DNA of 64,000 nt from Takifugu bimaculatus (Eukaryota > Chordata > Actinopteri > Tetraodontiformes > Tetraodontidae), in assembly GCA_004026145.2 (NCBI GenBank), contig CP034980.1, forward strand, positions 8,236,667-8,300,666, written 5' to 3'. This document shows, one piece after another, positions 10,111 through 22,900 of this stretch (its first letter is position 1; each line of letters opens with the position of its first letter). Below the pieces are notes generated by a model. The model did not search any database. It saw nothing but the letters and a program-made list of their open reading frames with translations, and was not told the DNA's origin. The translations under genes and the position numbers were made by a program.

Positions 10111-13100
10111 ACAAATTGAACATTTATTGCATATATATTAAAAATTATACAGTCGTCGGGAGAGGCTGATGTCTCTTTTATTGAGGCGCACCAAGAGGTG
10201 AGGTCTCACCGGATCAATTTCCCTGTCTTGTTACTCCCGCAAGATGATGTTTGGAAAATGCCTGCACCGCTAAATTGATTCAGAAACGAATTCATAACTT
10301 GGGGGGTTTAAGCAATTTTGTGGGGCTCAGTTTTTTTTATTTTTTTTTATCACCCAATCTCTTCCTTTGTTCTTGTTTTGATGGTAAGCAAAGTTTTGAA
10401 CCATTCGGTCATCTTGGAACCAGTTCTGCTCTCAACGTTGGTGTCGTTCTCGGTGTGGGCTAAAAAAAAAAAACCATTTAATACGTTGGGTTTTGGGTGG
10501 CTTCACAAACATAGCCATTAAGCAGCCACAATGCTTTTATTGTGCACTTGATCTCAAAATAGAGGCCGGTCTGACGGCAGGATCCAGACGAACCTATGGA
10601 AAAGGCCTTGTCTTTGTCTGCTTGTGCGGAGATGAATGGCCCGTGTCAACCAGATGATTAGTTTGCACTATTAAATTGTCAAAAAGGAAGGATTTTTCCC
10701 TAATAGTGCCTTTTCGTGAAGAATTATGGAATTCAGAGTTGTTTGCGACTGCAATGGAACTTGCAGGGCTTCGCAGGGGCGAGGGCGAAGGTCAGACAGA
10801 GTTCTCATCGCTGCGTCCAGTGTGGCACAGCAGTCAGAGGGGACGTGGAGACAAATGTGGGTCTATTTCTTGAGATGCGAAGATTAATCTCTCTGTTGTG
10901 GCTAATGGATATCCAAGCGGTGACACTGCAGTCCAGCAGCTGGACGCGCAGGTCGGGTCAGAGCAGGAGCTCCAAACCGCAGCGAATGTGGCAGAGAAAA
11001 TGCACCACAGAAACTAAAAACCCCCCAAAGTTGCAAAAATGTCGAGTCATGAAAGGCCCGTTTTGGAATTTATAATCGTGTTTAAATGCGAATTAAAAAC
11101 GTTCATACACTTAATATCGGCGCGCAAACGCACAAAATGTTACCGCAGCTTTCCCAACGCGTGAGCGGCCCGACCTGAGCGCCATGCTCCGTCAATGAAA
11201 CCTCCTTTTCTTTTCTGTTAAACCTCCATTCTGGTGCCAAGGTTTTGTGCTAAATGTTAACAACTTGGCCCGATCCATTTAATCGCCAACAACAAATCCA
11301 TGTTGACTTTAACACTCGCCTCCTTTGTGCCCATTATGCTGCTGCCCTCAGCTGAAGATTTATGTATTTTTGATATCAAATTCCTTCTGTCATCAAGACT
11401 GCTCTCTTGTTGACTTTTCTTGACCCGGCGACCTCGTTCCCCAAACTTTCCCATATTTAACGCGGGACGCGCACACCCCCGCCCCCAAACTTCTTTTGCT
11501 CCGCAGCAGCTAAATTCTGTGGGACTTCTATTGTTGGCATGTGCTGTTTGCACTGTTCTTGAACTTCAGTGTGCTGCCCTGTCCCCATCCTGTACTTTGA
11601 AGCCCACAGAACAATGTTCCCCTCTGAAGAACGTCTTACTGTTCACAAACTGAGTGGCCCCGGTTCATTCTGGCTGCGGACTTGCGTCTGGACATTATAT
11701 TAAATTAGAGTGTGTGTTTGGGGGGGTTATTATCAAGTTCCACGTCTCCTCTAAACTGCGCGTATTTTAACACAACTATAATTTGTGTTCCAGTCGGTCG
11801 TGCATCATTCACTCGCGTTGACGCGCAATGGGGGTCCATACCTTCGCAATATCTGACGTCCGTGTCGCCTAGACAAGCCTCCCTCTGCTGCCCAGCTTGC
11901 TAATTAGTTAAACAAACCTTCCGACTAATGATCCCACTGGTTTGGTCAGCGTTGGGGTTTTTGTTCCCCAGTTCTGCCCCAGCTTTTCCTGCTGGAAACT
12001 TGGCCTCGCTGACCCGAGCTATAGCGGCGCTGTGGAGACAACTGGACCGCCCTGTCCGGAGTCCAACCCCCCCAGGGGCCAAAGGGCAGTGTCCAAGGCC
12101 CGGGAATGCCACCGCCAGCTGCTAGCGATGACACCATTTACAAAGGGTGCTTGGTGAGCAATCCTTCTATGGGCTGTCAGTGTTGTGACAGTGTTGACTT
12201 GACGTTTATTTACTCTCTCCCAGGGACCAAAATAAAGGGGGAAAACTGCTAGTTTTGGGTTTATCGGGATCCATCCGGTTAAATTACCAGTACGTTCATT
12301 TATTTATTTTGGAAATCAAACCGGCATTTGTTTTTCTTGATCAATTTAAACTTTACTATTCTTTTGAGGCTCTTATGCTGAAAAGCCTGAACAAACCAGG
12401 ACCGTAAACTAAAAGCATCACCGACACAAATCAGTAAACACAGAAGCTGTCAACATCAGTGCCTTAACATTTCTAAATTACATTAAAAAAAACACAATTC
12501 CATTTCTATTTATTCATGAATCAAAAGATGCAACTTCCAAAATGATCAAAATGTGCCAACAAGTCACATAAACAAGAGAGATATTGTGGTGGTTATATTA
12601 AAATGGTAGCTAATTTTAAATAGGTTTAACCATCACCTGAGGCTTTCTTGAGAAGTTTATTAACCTGAGCAAGACATTAGCAGCATGTAGCGGTGTGATA
12701 ATTGTCAATTGATAATTAACATTTAATTGGGTGATTAAACGAAGTTGTAAGTTTGATGCTCATTGCGGTATGTGAACAATGTAAATATTTTACTTATATA
12801 GGAGATCCCAAAGTCCAGTATAACTAAAATATTAAAATAAAATAAGGGTAAATTATATTGATTGGGATAAGTAATCATTTGACCTAAATATTAAGAACGT
12901 GTGCAGGTTTGGGGATTTAGAACGTGCGTTTCTGTCCTGCTCTTCCCAAACTTAAACGTTTTTCTTTCCCCGCAGCGCGCTGCGCGCTTAACACTGGCCC
13001 CATTACACGTTGTCATTTGTGGCTCTCGGTGTTATTTGGACAATGTTTGGCCATTTACCCGGCCTGTGTCTGCGCGCTCCGAGGAGGTCTCGACAGAAAT

Positions 13101-15040
13101 TGATACTAATTGCGTGGACTGTACACTGCTGGCTGGTGGAGCGCCTGCAGGCACTTGGAGGACCTGCTTGTCACAGCCTAATTGACAAGGGCTTGTCTGT
13201 CCTGGGAGCAGCTGGTCCTAAGCACTGGCGCACAATCGCAATCTTGACACGGCCTCCACTCGCCTGAAGGAGTTTTGAGGGGAAGCGCCGTTAAAGGGAG
13301 ATTTATTGAATCTCCCTTTGGGTGACGCTGTATTAAGTACGCAATAAGGGCTTATTTCCGCGGGTGCAAAAGGGAGCCACACTCCTGATATTAATAACAG
13401 AAGGTGCCAATTAGTCCAGACAGGTGACATTTCCTGTGACATTATGAATCACCGCAAACAAGACAAGCGTGTGTAAATAAAAGCTGTGACCAGATATGGT
13501 CTTGAAATCGGTTTTAAGGATCATGTTTTCTTTTTTTTTACTTGTGGCTGTGGCATGACACAAAATGAGGTTGTACACCCACAAATCGGATGAATGCAGA
13601 GGGACATGTTGCACCAGTCATTCAGATGGCTCACAGGCGAGAACAGAAATAACATCAAGCCCTGACAGTAAAATAATCAATTCATTATTCTGGCCTGTTT
13701 CTATTAGTGCGGGTCTTTACAGCTCAATGTGTCTCGAGGAGAAAAAAAAGTCAACAAGTATTGTTGCCATCCACAAATGGAGAAGGTTTTCCTCCACTTT
13801 CCCACTGCCTGTAAAGAAATGCTGCTTTTTGGCCTCTTTTGAACTGAAAATCAGGATTTTCTTCCCCCTGGTGTTCTCAGGACGCGCTCCTTTCTTCCAG
13901 AGGAACAATGGCAACAGTGGAGCACCCCGCCGGTGCGCCACAGTTGGGGATCTCCCGGATTGTTTTGGACATCTTTGGATTTCATCAATCAAAATGACTG
14001 CAGTTTTCCATAAAAATGCTGAATTTGGTGCTGGAACCGAGCGGGCTAGGTAGAAAATACGAAGCTGTCCTTCTCGATGATAAATGGCCATCCTTTGATT
14101 GAGCAAATAGAGAAATACGTGCAGCGGTGTAACGAGAAACAGGCAAAGATTGTTCACAGACTTATGACTCATGGTCTTACGTCAGAAATGGATGGGACGA
14201 AACCATTAGGCAAGAAAAGTTAAACCTTCCATCCATCTCAAAGACATAAGTAGGATAACCCTTTAGATTCCTATTTTGAAATGGAGACATAATGATCTGA
14301 ATTTGCCTCGGGACAGTTCGGGATTAGCAGGCAGAATGGCAGGTGTGAGGCTGAGCTGGAAACACACACAGGATAACAACCCAAACATCCAGCGGGTCTG
14401 CAGAGGACACTCAGGATCCTTGCTTTGACACAAAACAACCACTTCCTGTTTACTGAACTATAATTGTGGTTGTATTGTTGCTGTTGTTATTGCACTGACG
14501 TAAAAACCATTACATTTTCTAACAGTGTAATTAGAAGGTAAGCGCAGGAGCCTCTAGCACTCACAGTGTCCTCCCTAAACATCTCCCTTAATACTGAATG
14601 CTAATCATCTAATATTGACATCTTGTCCTGCCTCAGGTCAACAGGTCAACAGTTGGAGATTAATGGCACAGAAAGCATGCATTAGGACAGGAAAACACTA
14701 TAACAGCAGAATGTTGCTTCACTACTGCATATTTACATTTGTTGGTGTCATTAATAAGCTTCTAAATGTAAGAGCATAAAGTTTTAAAGGTTACTTTGAA
14801 CAAGCTAATACCAGATTATTATGATGAAGTTGTCCTATAAACCCTTCCAATTTCAACATATTAAAAACCAATAATCAAAAGTTACCACTCAATTATATGT
14901 TTTATATGGTTATTGTTAATTTTAGATTATTGTAGGTTGTATATTGAGTTGTTTTTTTTTATTTTACAACACGCGTGTAGCATACATTTCTCCCACCTTT
15001 TCTCAAATGAAGCAGAGTTGACTGGGTTGTCGGTCTTGAA
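10111..15040. other. Non-coding desert
   Basis: No gene is supported. An open frame at 13565-14053 (162 codons, plus) overlaps another of 151 codons on the minus strand. Neither shows a recognisable domain, so both are taken as chance. A dense cluster of ATTA/TAATTG words lies at 12695-12740. A GC-richer stretch at 11900-12130 has no identified function. Confidence 0.5.
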
Positions 15041-15049
15041 GAATTGTTT

Positions 15050-15250
15050 AATTTCAGGGCCACGGCGTTTCCTGAGGTGAGGTCTGCATTGGCTGCTAAT
15101 AGAGATCTAATTGATGGGCCGAGTACCGTTTCCGTGCTCTCTCTCCTTTTATTGCGCCCTGGCGTCTGCTGTAAAATAGGTCTGTAATCAGATTCCGCCT
15201 ATTCCTCATGGAGCAGGATGAGAGAGCTCAGGGCTGTGGAGAGAGATGGA
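15050..15250. promoter_or_regulatory. Candidate conserved non-coding element
   Basis: This GC-balanced block is embedded in AT-rich DNA and contains CTGCTAATAGAG, TCTAATTGATGGG and TGTAATCAGATTCC, that is several homeodomain core sites within 120 bases. Inferred enhancer-like; unproven. Confidence 0.28.
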
Positions 15251-15769
15251 GTAAAAAAAAAGAAGAGAAAAGTAACCAAAATAAATCAAGTTAAGACTTG
15301 AGTAGAAATTCGACATACTGGTGAGGATTGATGAAAAAGACAAAAGTGATCTTTGGCATAGAAATTTTGCAGAAACTTCCACTGTTGTGTCAGGGAGCTT
15401 CGCGTGACCTCGTCGGGCTTAATCTGCGAGAATATTCTTTTGATTTCTTTGGGGATTTATAGCTGAGCTGCAATACTTGTAAACTCATCTGAAATTCAAA
15501 CTTACAAGATTAATATAGATTTTTCATAAAGGCAGTGCATTGCTGCCACACGCCTGCTCTAATTATTATTTAACACGCTCATATGTGGTTATGACTCTGA
15601 ATCTCACTTGGTGAGCTAATCTAATTCCATATGGACTAGTGTTGGTTAATACCAGTGTGGTCATGCACCCAGAAGGTACACAAGATGCCAATCAAATCAG
15701 ACATGAGACTGGCAGCAAAAGAAACAGAAAGATTCTCTCATTTTTCTCCCCTCTGCTTTTTTTCTCCAT

Positions 15770-15960
15770 CTCCTATAGAGCTTCCTGGAAAGCTGCGATT
15801 GGCCGCCTGTCTGGCCCGTGATAGCAGCCCTGGAGCCGAGGATGATTGATGATGGCGAGGGCAAGGCCGAGCGCTGGCAGCATAAAGCCCCATAGACGCC
15901 TCAATAAAGAGCCTGGCTAGTGGAGAGCCTGGGCTCCGCTCAATAGGGCCCCCTCCGCCT
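15770..15960. promoter_or_regulatory. Candidate conserved non-coding element with PBX/HOX-like site
   Basis: A GC-rich block includes GATTGGCC (CCAAT on the minus strand) and GATGATTGATGATGG at about 15840-15855, which holds TGATTGAT, the classic PBX-HOX bipartite core. HOX/PBX input to Phox2b in hindbrain motor neuron progenitors is established in mouse. Whether this block does that job is inference. Confidence 0.3.
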
Positions 15961-16280
15961 CCAAGGACCGATGGCTAGAGGAGTGCGTAGAGAGAGAAGG
16001 AGAGAAGGAAAGAGAGAAGGAGAGGTGCTCTGTTGTTGGATAATCCATTTATCTATCGAGCCAGCAGCCATCTGAGGCTGGATAAGTGCAGCGACGGATG
16101 TGTGTGGGGTGAAAATAGCAGGGGTTGGCTGGTGGAGTGCTGGAGGGGGGATGCAGGGATGAAAGATATGGAGAGAGAGAAATACAGGGAGAGAGGGAGA
16201 GATGGATCATCCAGTCTCAGGATGCATAATGAGGGGGAAGCAGAAGCAAGAGTGTGGGATGAAATCTGGAGGCTGGTATT

Positions 16281-16311
16281 CACACGCGCGCACACACACA
16301 CACACACACAA
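16281..16311. repeat. (CA)n microsatellite
   Basis: A CACG/CA dinucleotide run. The preceding 16140-16210 is a purine-rich GA stretch. Confidence 0.95.
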
Positions 16312-17454
16312 GCCAGAAAAGATACAAAAGTGCTCAGGTTGAGGGTCTGCTGCCTCGACCCTGGTGGCCATCATTCAGCCTACAGATGCATAACTCTGTT
16401 GACCTTTGCTTCAGCACATCAATGAAACCCTGCTAGGTTGGATTCCATCGGTGCCGCGTCCACTGCTGTGGCCCCAGACCGCATGAAGCCCTGTTGTAAC
16501 CCTCATCTCTCAGCAGCTCTCAAAAGCACAATTAGGCAGCAATCTGCTCCTACCAAGTCAGCTTTCAGCATCTCCAGCATGGCTACATGATGTCCTGCAG
16601 ATCTCCTGGCTGGAGGTGGCAGGATGATGATCCGAGAGAGAAGGGGTCTCAGCGAATAATGGCCCGATGAGCGGCTTTCCACCGGGTTCATAGACTGGAT
16701 ATACGAGGGATTAAAACATGTAGAAATATCAGATTCCACTGAGTTTAAATGATCAGTATTTCTTTGGTTTTACACCAACATGTGTTGATTCCATGTAAAT
16801 GATTTTGCACGAGCTTATTCTAAATAAAACATTTTTTTCAGAGCAAAATGTGTAGTCTGAATCTCTTTGATTCCAAGATGACTGTAAAAATAAAGGAAGA
16901 GTTCATCTACAGATTTTATTGTGAAAGTGTACTGCGTATGACATACAGGGCCCATGGCTGTTTTAATGACTCCGAGTCAAAAAATAATAAAACCTGCGTC
17001 ACATTTCTGCATCGAACGAGAGATCAAAAGCAGAAATGCAATTTGTAATGATAAATTCTTTAAAATCCTGATGTTACAGACCTGAAAACAGTTTGAACAC
17101 ACACTAAATAGATTGAGATTAGCTGATTTGACATATGTTAGAGTATGTTAACTGATGGCTTAAAGATCGCATACCTGTTGCCAGACTTACTCGTATTTGA
17201 CTTATTAAGTTTAACATCCTTCCAATCAATGACTTACATTGTTTACTAATTGCCCCAAAACTGCTTAACTCGCAACAAATTACACCTTATTGCTTTGCAG
17301 CCAATTAAAGCTGCAGAAAATCTGTGCAAGCAGTTCAAAAGTAAGGTTAACGACAGCACGGCAGTCAAAATTGTCTTTATTGATTTGTGATTAGTGTGTG
17401 CCTGTGTGTGTGTGGGGGGGTGTGTTATTCATGGGATATCCATAACCTGATTTC

Positions 17455-17560
17455 CGTCTCCGATTTTAATTGCCTAATTGGAGTGATTATTTAGCAATGG
17501 GAAACCATTCCACCTGTTCCTTCAGCAGTATTTAGATGTCAGATTGGAGGATTTAAGCCG
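17455..17560. promoter_or_regulatory. Candidate regulatory block with clustered homeodomain sites
   Basis: TTTAATTGCCTAATTGGAG and GTGATTATTTAGC occur within 40 bases, giving a tight cluster of TAATT cores. The surrounding 16312-17454 and 17561-19500 stretches show nothing nameable. Enhancer function is inferred. Confidence 0.28.
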
Positions 17561-19499
17561 TTACTCTGGGTTCTGTGACCTGCGGAAAAATGGACGGAAA
17601 GAAATTTTGGTTTCCCTTTAAGTTTAGTTATGCTGTCCTCCACGAACAATAACGAAGCGATGTCACACACATTAACAGTGTAACTAAAAATGACCACTAG
17701 TCTGCCCACATTAAATCATAACTTTAGTTCAAATTAAATCAGATCACATTGACGTGTTTAGTGAAAAAAAAAAATCTTAAAGAAATTAATAAGACATCTT
17801 ATATTTTATTTAATGAAAATTAAGGTATTGAATCACACATACAAACAACCAATACAGGTACAGAGAAGTGGAAGTAACGCTTACATTCAGCCTGTTACAA
17901 TGGCCTTTACAGACTTGTTACAACCAAATCCCTGTTCCAAAATAAGGGAAACATGTTTACAAATCTAATCAGACTTCATCCACATGGCACGTGAATAATA
18001 TCTAAGGGTTTATTCCTCCAAGAGGGCTATAACTTGAGATGCCCTCCTGGTGACTGACAAGGAAACGTGTTTATGTGCAGCATGAGCAAATCTAATAGTG
18101 TGTGAGCGTTGAGGCTGAGCCATCACTGAATTATTTCATAATGCGGCTGTTGTTGTGTGCATTGTTGGTGGGCCGAGGTTAACAAAAGGCCAAGACAACT
18201 CTGAGCCACTGGCGTTGGACGCATGGGTGGTGGTGGTGGGGGAAGATGTTGGCAAGCGGAGCCATAGAATAATCATAGGCTAATCTGATTTCCTGGTCTG
18301 ATAATGGAGGTCAGACTAAATAAGAAAAATTCCAAGCAAATTTGTGCAAATGAAAAAGGATTTCTCGTGACATAATGGTGTGGTGCAAGGCAGCCTCTAA
18401 TGAGCAATAATCTGTCTAAGAGCATCTCTCTCTCCTCTCTCTTTCTTTTCTTTGGTTTCTCTTTCCATCTTGTATCTCATCGTATCTCACCCCTGCACTT
18501 CCTCCCACTATCCTCCACTATTCCAGCTCTCATCAGCTCTCCTGAGGACGAGCACGTCACACAGAGGAGGAGTAACGTCTGCACACGAGCTGGGTGAAAA
18601 ACAAAGACAGGTCTGAGGACTGACACGCAAAACCAAGTTCTGCCAAATGATCCTCGTTAGCTACTAATTTCCACGCAAATAAATTTATAGCACACTATAC
18701 AGCATACCGTCTATGTTATCAATAACAGTAAAAAATAGAAATGAAAAAAGATTATTTCAATACAAAATGTAGTGTAATAATGTAAAGACCCCTCACCGTC
18801 ACTAGGATCTGTCTTCCTTTGTTGTGATAAGTTAGCTTTAAACTAGCTTCTTTCTGCACAATGACAGGTTCTTTCACTGAAGCGGGCAGACAAGTTTGAG
18901 TCAAAACCTAAAATAAAAGCCAAAACATGTCAAACTACAACCCGAGTTATGTGAACATCTTCCAGCTATATAACTGAATCAAGTCCACCGTCATTTTTCC
19001 AGGCTAATGTTTCTGAGAATGTCATAGCAGGAGCAAAATAATATGTGTTTTTGTCAGTGTGGGGTTGACAGGTGCAACTTGAGAAAGCACAAAAACACTT
19101 TCTAGAAAAGAGTGCCTGCTTAGAATATAACGGTCTGTCTTCTAACATTAACTAGCAATGGACTTGAGCGATGTCTCCAGCGGGGCAACGAATTCAGGAA
19201 AATTTCATCAGGCTGATGTAGCAAATGACTTGCAGTGGTGGTTGCTGAAGTAGTAACAAACATTTTCACTGTATGTGGTCATTGGATTTATAAAATATTC
19301 CAAGTGAACAGGCTGTACAACAACCGTACTGACACTTTTTTGACAAAAAAGAATGCAAGAAAGCACTTAAATGGCAATAACATGGATTGTTTTCTCATTA
19401 GGGCACTCTTACACTTCCCTGTAAGATGCATCATAATGGCAATATTTACAGCAGCAGCTGTATAAGACAATATCTCCTCCGTAGAAAAACAACCCCCTC

Positions 19500-19860
19500 T
19501 CCCCCTTCCGCCCCCTCCCCTCTCCCCTTGGCCAGCAGCGGCAGCAACAGCAGCGGCGGCAGCAGCAGCAGCTTGGCTCTGTGTTCCTGACATCCTCCAT
19601 AAATTATTGGAGATTTTCATATTTCAAATTTCATCTGCATTCATGCGGAGCGGCCAGGGCCCCCGTCGGAGGCTAGCGTCAGGGTGTCGGGTAGTGGAGG
19701 CAGCAGCCCCCTCGGTAGCAGCACTGCCACCGGCTGCCTGGCTCAGTGGCCCCAGAGACCCTTGGCTAATTGAATTGCATCCCCTGATTAGATTATCCTT
19801 GCGGCAGCTTGCTGCCAATCTGAAGTATGGGTGCCTTCTATCCTACTTAACCCTACTGCC
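19500..19860. promoter_or_regulatory. Candidate enhancer block with PHOX2-type and OTX/PITX-type sites
   Basis: A CT-rich stretch and a GCA/GCC repeat (about 19530-19572) lead into a GC-balanced block. It has TAATTGAATTG at 19767-19777, one base from the palindromic TAATTGAATTA site bound by PHOX2-class homeodomain dimers. GATTAGATTATCC at 19786-19798 contains an OTX/PITX-type TTATCC-like core. Open frames here are repeat-driven. Confidence 0.3.
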
Positions 19861-19876
19861 CCCCACCCGCTGCTGG

Positions 19877-19922
19877 AGGCACGCACACGCACATTCACAC
19901 ACACGCAGACACACACACAACA
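19877..19922. repeat. (CA)n-rich simple repeat
   Basis: Imperfect CACGCACA/ACACAC runs. Confidence 0.85.
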
Positions 19923-19924
19923 CA

Positions 19925-22900
19925 CAGCTGAGACAGAGTGCCCAATATATTCAGGGGCCATCAAAGTTGGCCCGTTTCGTGATTTTTCTTTTGCATTGTC
20001 TCGCTTTGTAAAAGTGGTCATCTTTCACCGCCTGGCGCTCACCACCGCTCGCGCTTTACCAAACAGCTGACCCTGGCATGCTGTCAGAGTCATTAGTTTG
20101 TTTTTCTGTTTGTTTTGCTGTTTCTTTTCCACAGGTTTTAGACGTTGTTTGGCCAGTTGACTGACTCGACAGTGCTGGAGCAGCACCAGCGCGCAGGCCC
20201 AGTCGGAGCATTTTCACTTTCTTCCAAGTTTAGAGGTTCTAATGACCTCCTATGAAGGTTAACTTTGTTTTATAGATTTTATCCCTTTTGCAAAACACAC
20301 ATAACCAGTCTATCAAACATTGTTACGACAGGAAATTACTGATATAAAAAGGGCTACACAGCATAGATCAAATTTACAGTGGAAGCTGTTTAGTTTTATT
20401 TTTGATTTGTACGTGCAGGCCCGAATTTGAAGAAAATCCCAACCCGTGCATTAAATAATGAATTCAAGTGTTGATATGTATTTATTTTTTAACTTATCAT
20501 GTTATATTATCATTCCTGAACGTATGATGTGGCTAGTTTTGTTTTCCCTGTAGACTGTAGCTTTTGTCAGGTTGTGATGGGACAGTGGGCCATTGTGTTT
20601 TATAAAGTCCATCTTGGGTCAAGCATGGACTCATGACCTGCCGGTGACTGCAGACGCCGCCTCCGCTGCCCCACCTACAGTCTCCGGTGTGATCACAGGC
20701 CATTTTATCCTCATGCGTTGCCGCATTTCGGTTTTGGGCCGATGCATAACCCAGATGAATATAAGTGTTCGCTGAAGAAAAGTCATGTTCTGATGTAATT
20801 ATCATCTATTGCTTCCTGTAATCGTATCAGATTTCTTTTGAACAATAATCTCATGGTGAACGTCTGGAACGGAGCTCTCCTCCCTGTTTATTGTTCCCCA
20901 CTCCGGTAAAACGCAATTGAATTGAGGGCTCAGCTATTAGATTTTTTTGCTCCGTAGAATAAACTGAAATCATATTTTTGCTGGAAATTATCAATACATC
21001 TCGAGGAACAAAAGTAAGACGACATAGAGCTAAAGTAGACCCTGGGTAGAGAGAGGGAGGATGAAGTGGATGAAAGATGAGGAAGAAGTGATGGGAAGAC
21101 TTTCACCAACTGGAAAAAAGGGATTTATTGGCACACAGAGGTCAGACGTATATGCTAGAGTTTGTAAATCACATCAAAACTGCAAAATAGTGCTCCTGCT
21201 CAGAAAGTACTTTATTGTGAGCCAGTTAAAGGCAGTAAGTAAGCTGTGTGTATTGACAAGTGGAACAGTAGCAGTGTGCAGCAAATAAATATATCATTGT
21301 TACCAAGCTGCCAAGAAATAGGAAGGAATGCTAATACCACTGTTTTTTTCTTCTATACATCTTTTTTTCCCCTTTGAGCATATACTGGAAAGTTAATTTA
21401 TATTCATAATTCAGATATATGACCACGCCACATTTCAAATGCAAAAAACAAACTATAAATCAGCAGTTTTCCCGTTATCTCAACAAAAAACAACATTTCG
21501 TTGTTTCAGTGCTGGACGGATCTTCCTGCGGTTTAAATGATTCTTATTATTTTAAAACGTAAAAAGGGAAACACTAAGAGGGTCTTTGAGTCGAGTGGCA
21601 GATCTGCTGTGTTTTGCATCTGCTCTGCTGAAATATTGATGACACACAGAGTTTGAGGAAAACCAATACCTTTAATTCAATCAAGGGGCTCAGACAGTAA
21701 ACAGGGACAGCTAAAGAAATCCATCCCCAAATATGATTTTAAAAAAAGCAGCGGCACAGCCGGGGGTTCTGGCATTTTAAACATTTACAAATGGGAAATA
21801 ACAGTAAACACATATTTCAGTATTTACAGTGATGCAGGCAGCCGTGCTTCCAGTTTTAGTCTGTGATGTAGCCAGCTAAGCTGAGTCATTACAAAAATGC
21901 TTAATTTTATGATGCTTCCATTTGGAAGAGTATAATTTCAGCTGATCTACCTTCAGGTGGGATCAATGCTCTTAAATCAGAGGTTTTATTTCAGCATGAC
22001 TCCATTCAAAACCGTTCCATTTGAACACTTAATTACTACGGTACATTTGAAAACCTGCTTCGGGTGAATATGTTGACGGGTTTTAATCTTTTAACAATTA
22101 TAACAATTTCTGCCCTATTAGTGGTGAACGTAAGGAAATATTCTTCATTCGCATCAGTTTATTTTTAGGTTATGGGTCAAATTGACAGTTTTTCGTGCAG
22201 TGGGGAGCAGCTGAGGCTCCAAAAACAACGTGTGACAGCAAAATTCACATTGTATTTGCGTTCGTTTGTGATGCCGCAGGACGACGCCAACATTATGTAT
22301 TCTAGTGCAGTATATCACGACTGAAACATTATAGATGATGTTCTCAATGGATTAAAACTTCCACAGCCTTTGAATGGTTGCAGTTATTAACTACAGGTTG
22401 AATGATGAGGCCTTTAATACACCATGACCACCTATACTCACCTATAAAATCATCCAGGAGACCTTATTAGTCCATGAAATATCACGATAATCATTTCTGA
22501 TAGAGCACAATTTAGCTTAACTGAAAAAAAAAAGTAAATATAGCTATTGATATAAAATATTGTACAGTATACAGTATTGTAATAAAATATATTGCGGTAT
22601 TTGGACGGTGTTTATTATTTAGGCGAGTAGGCAGCCATAATGTATAGTTGTATTCCATCAAAAACATCTATATATATTGTAACATACTTCATATATTTGT
22701 AGCTGATAATAAAATACATCTTTTAAAAAATGTCACCTTATTTTGTCCATTTTTTTTTTTTTTTTGGCAACAGCCTCGGTATTTATGATTCTCTGAATCA
22801 ATGTTAATGAAGCCAAAATTGACCCAAGGTCAGGAGCCAAATATAAATTGATGAAAGCTACAGGGTGGAGTAAGCATCTTCAAACCTAAACTGATCCAAA

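Noticed and set aside
13565..14172. Overlapping open frames of 162 (plus) and 151 (minus) codons
   Set aside because: No recognisable domain, no splice context and antisense overlap with each other; expected by chance in 64 kb.
19288..19620. Alanine-rich open frame on the minus strand
   Set aside because: Produced by a GCA/GCC simple repeat; no conserved protein.
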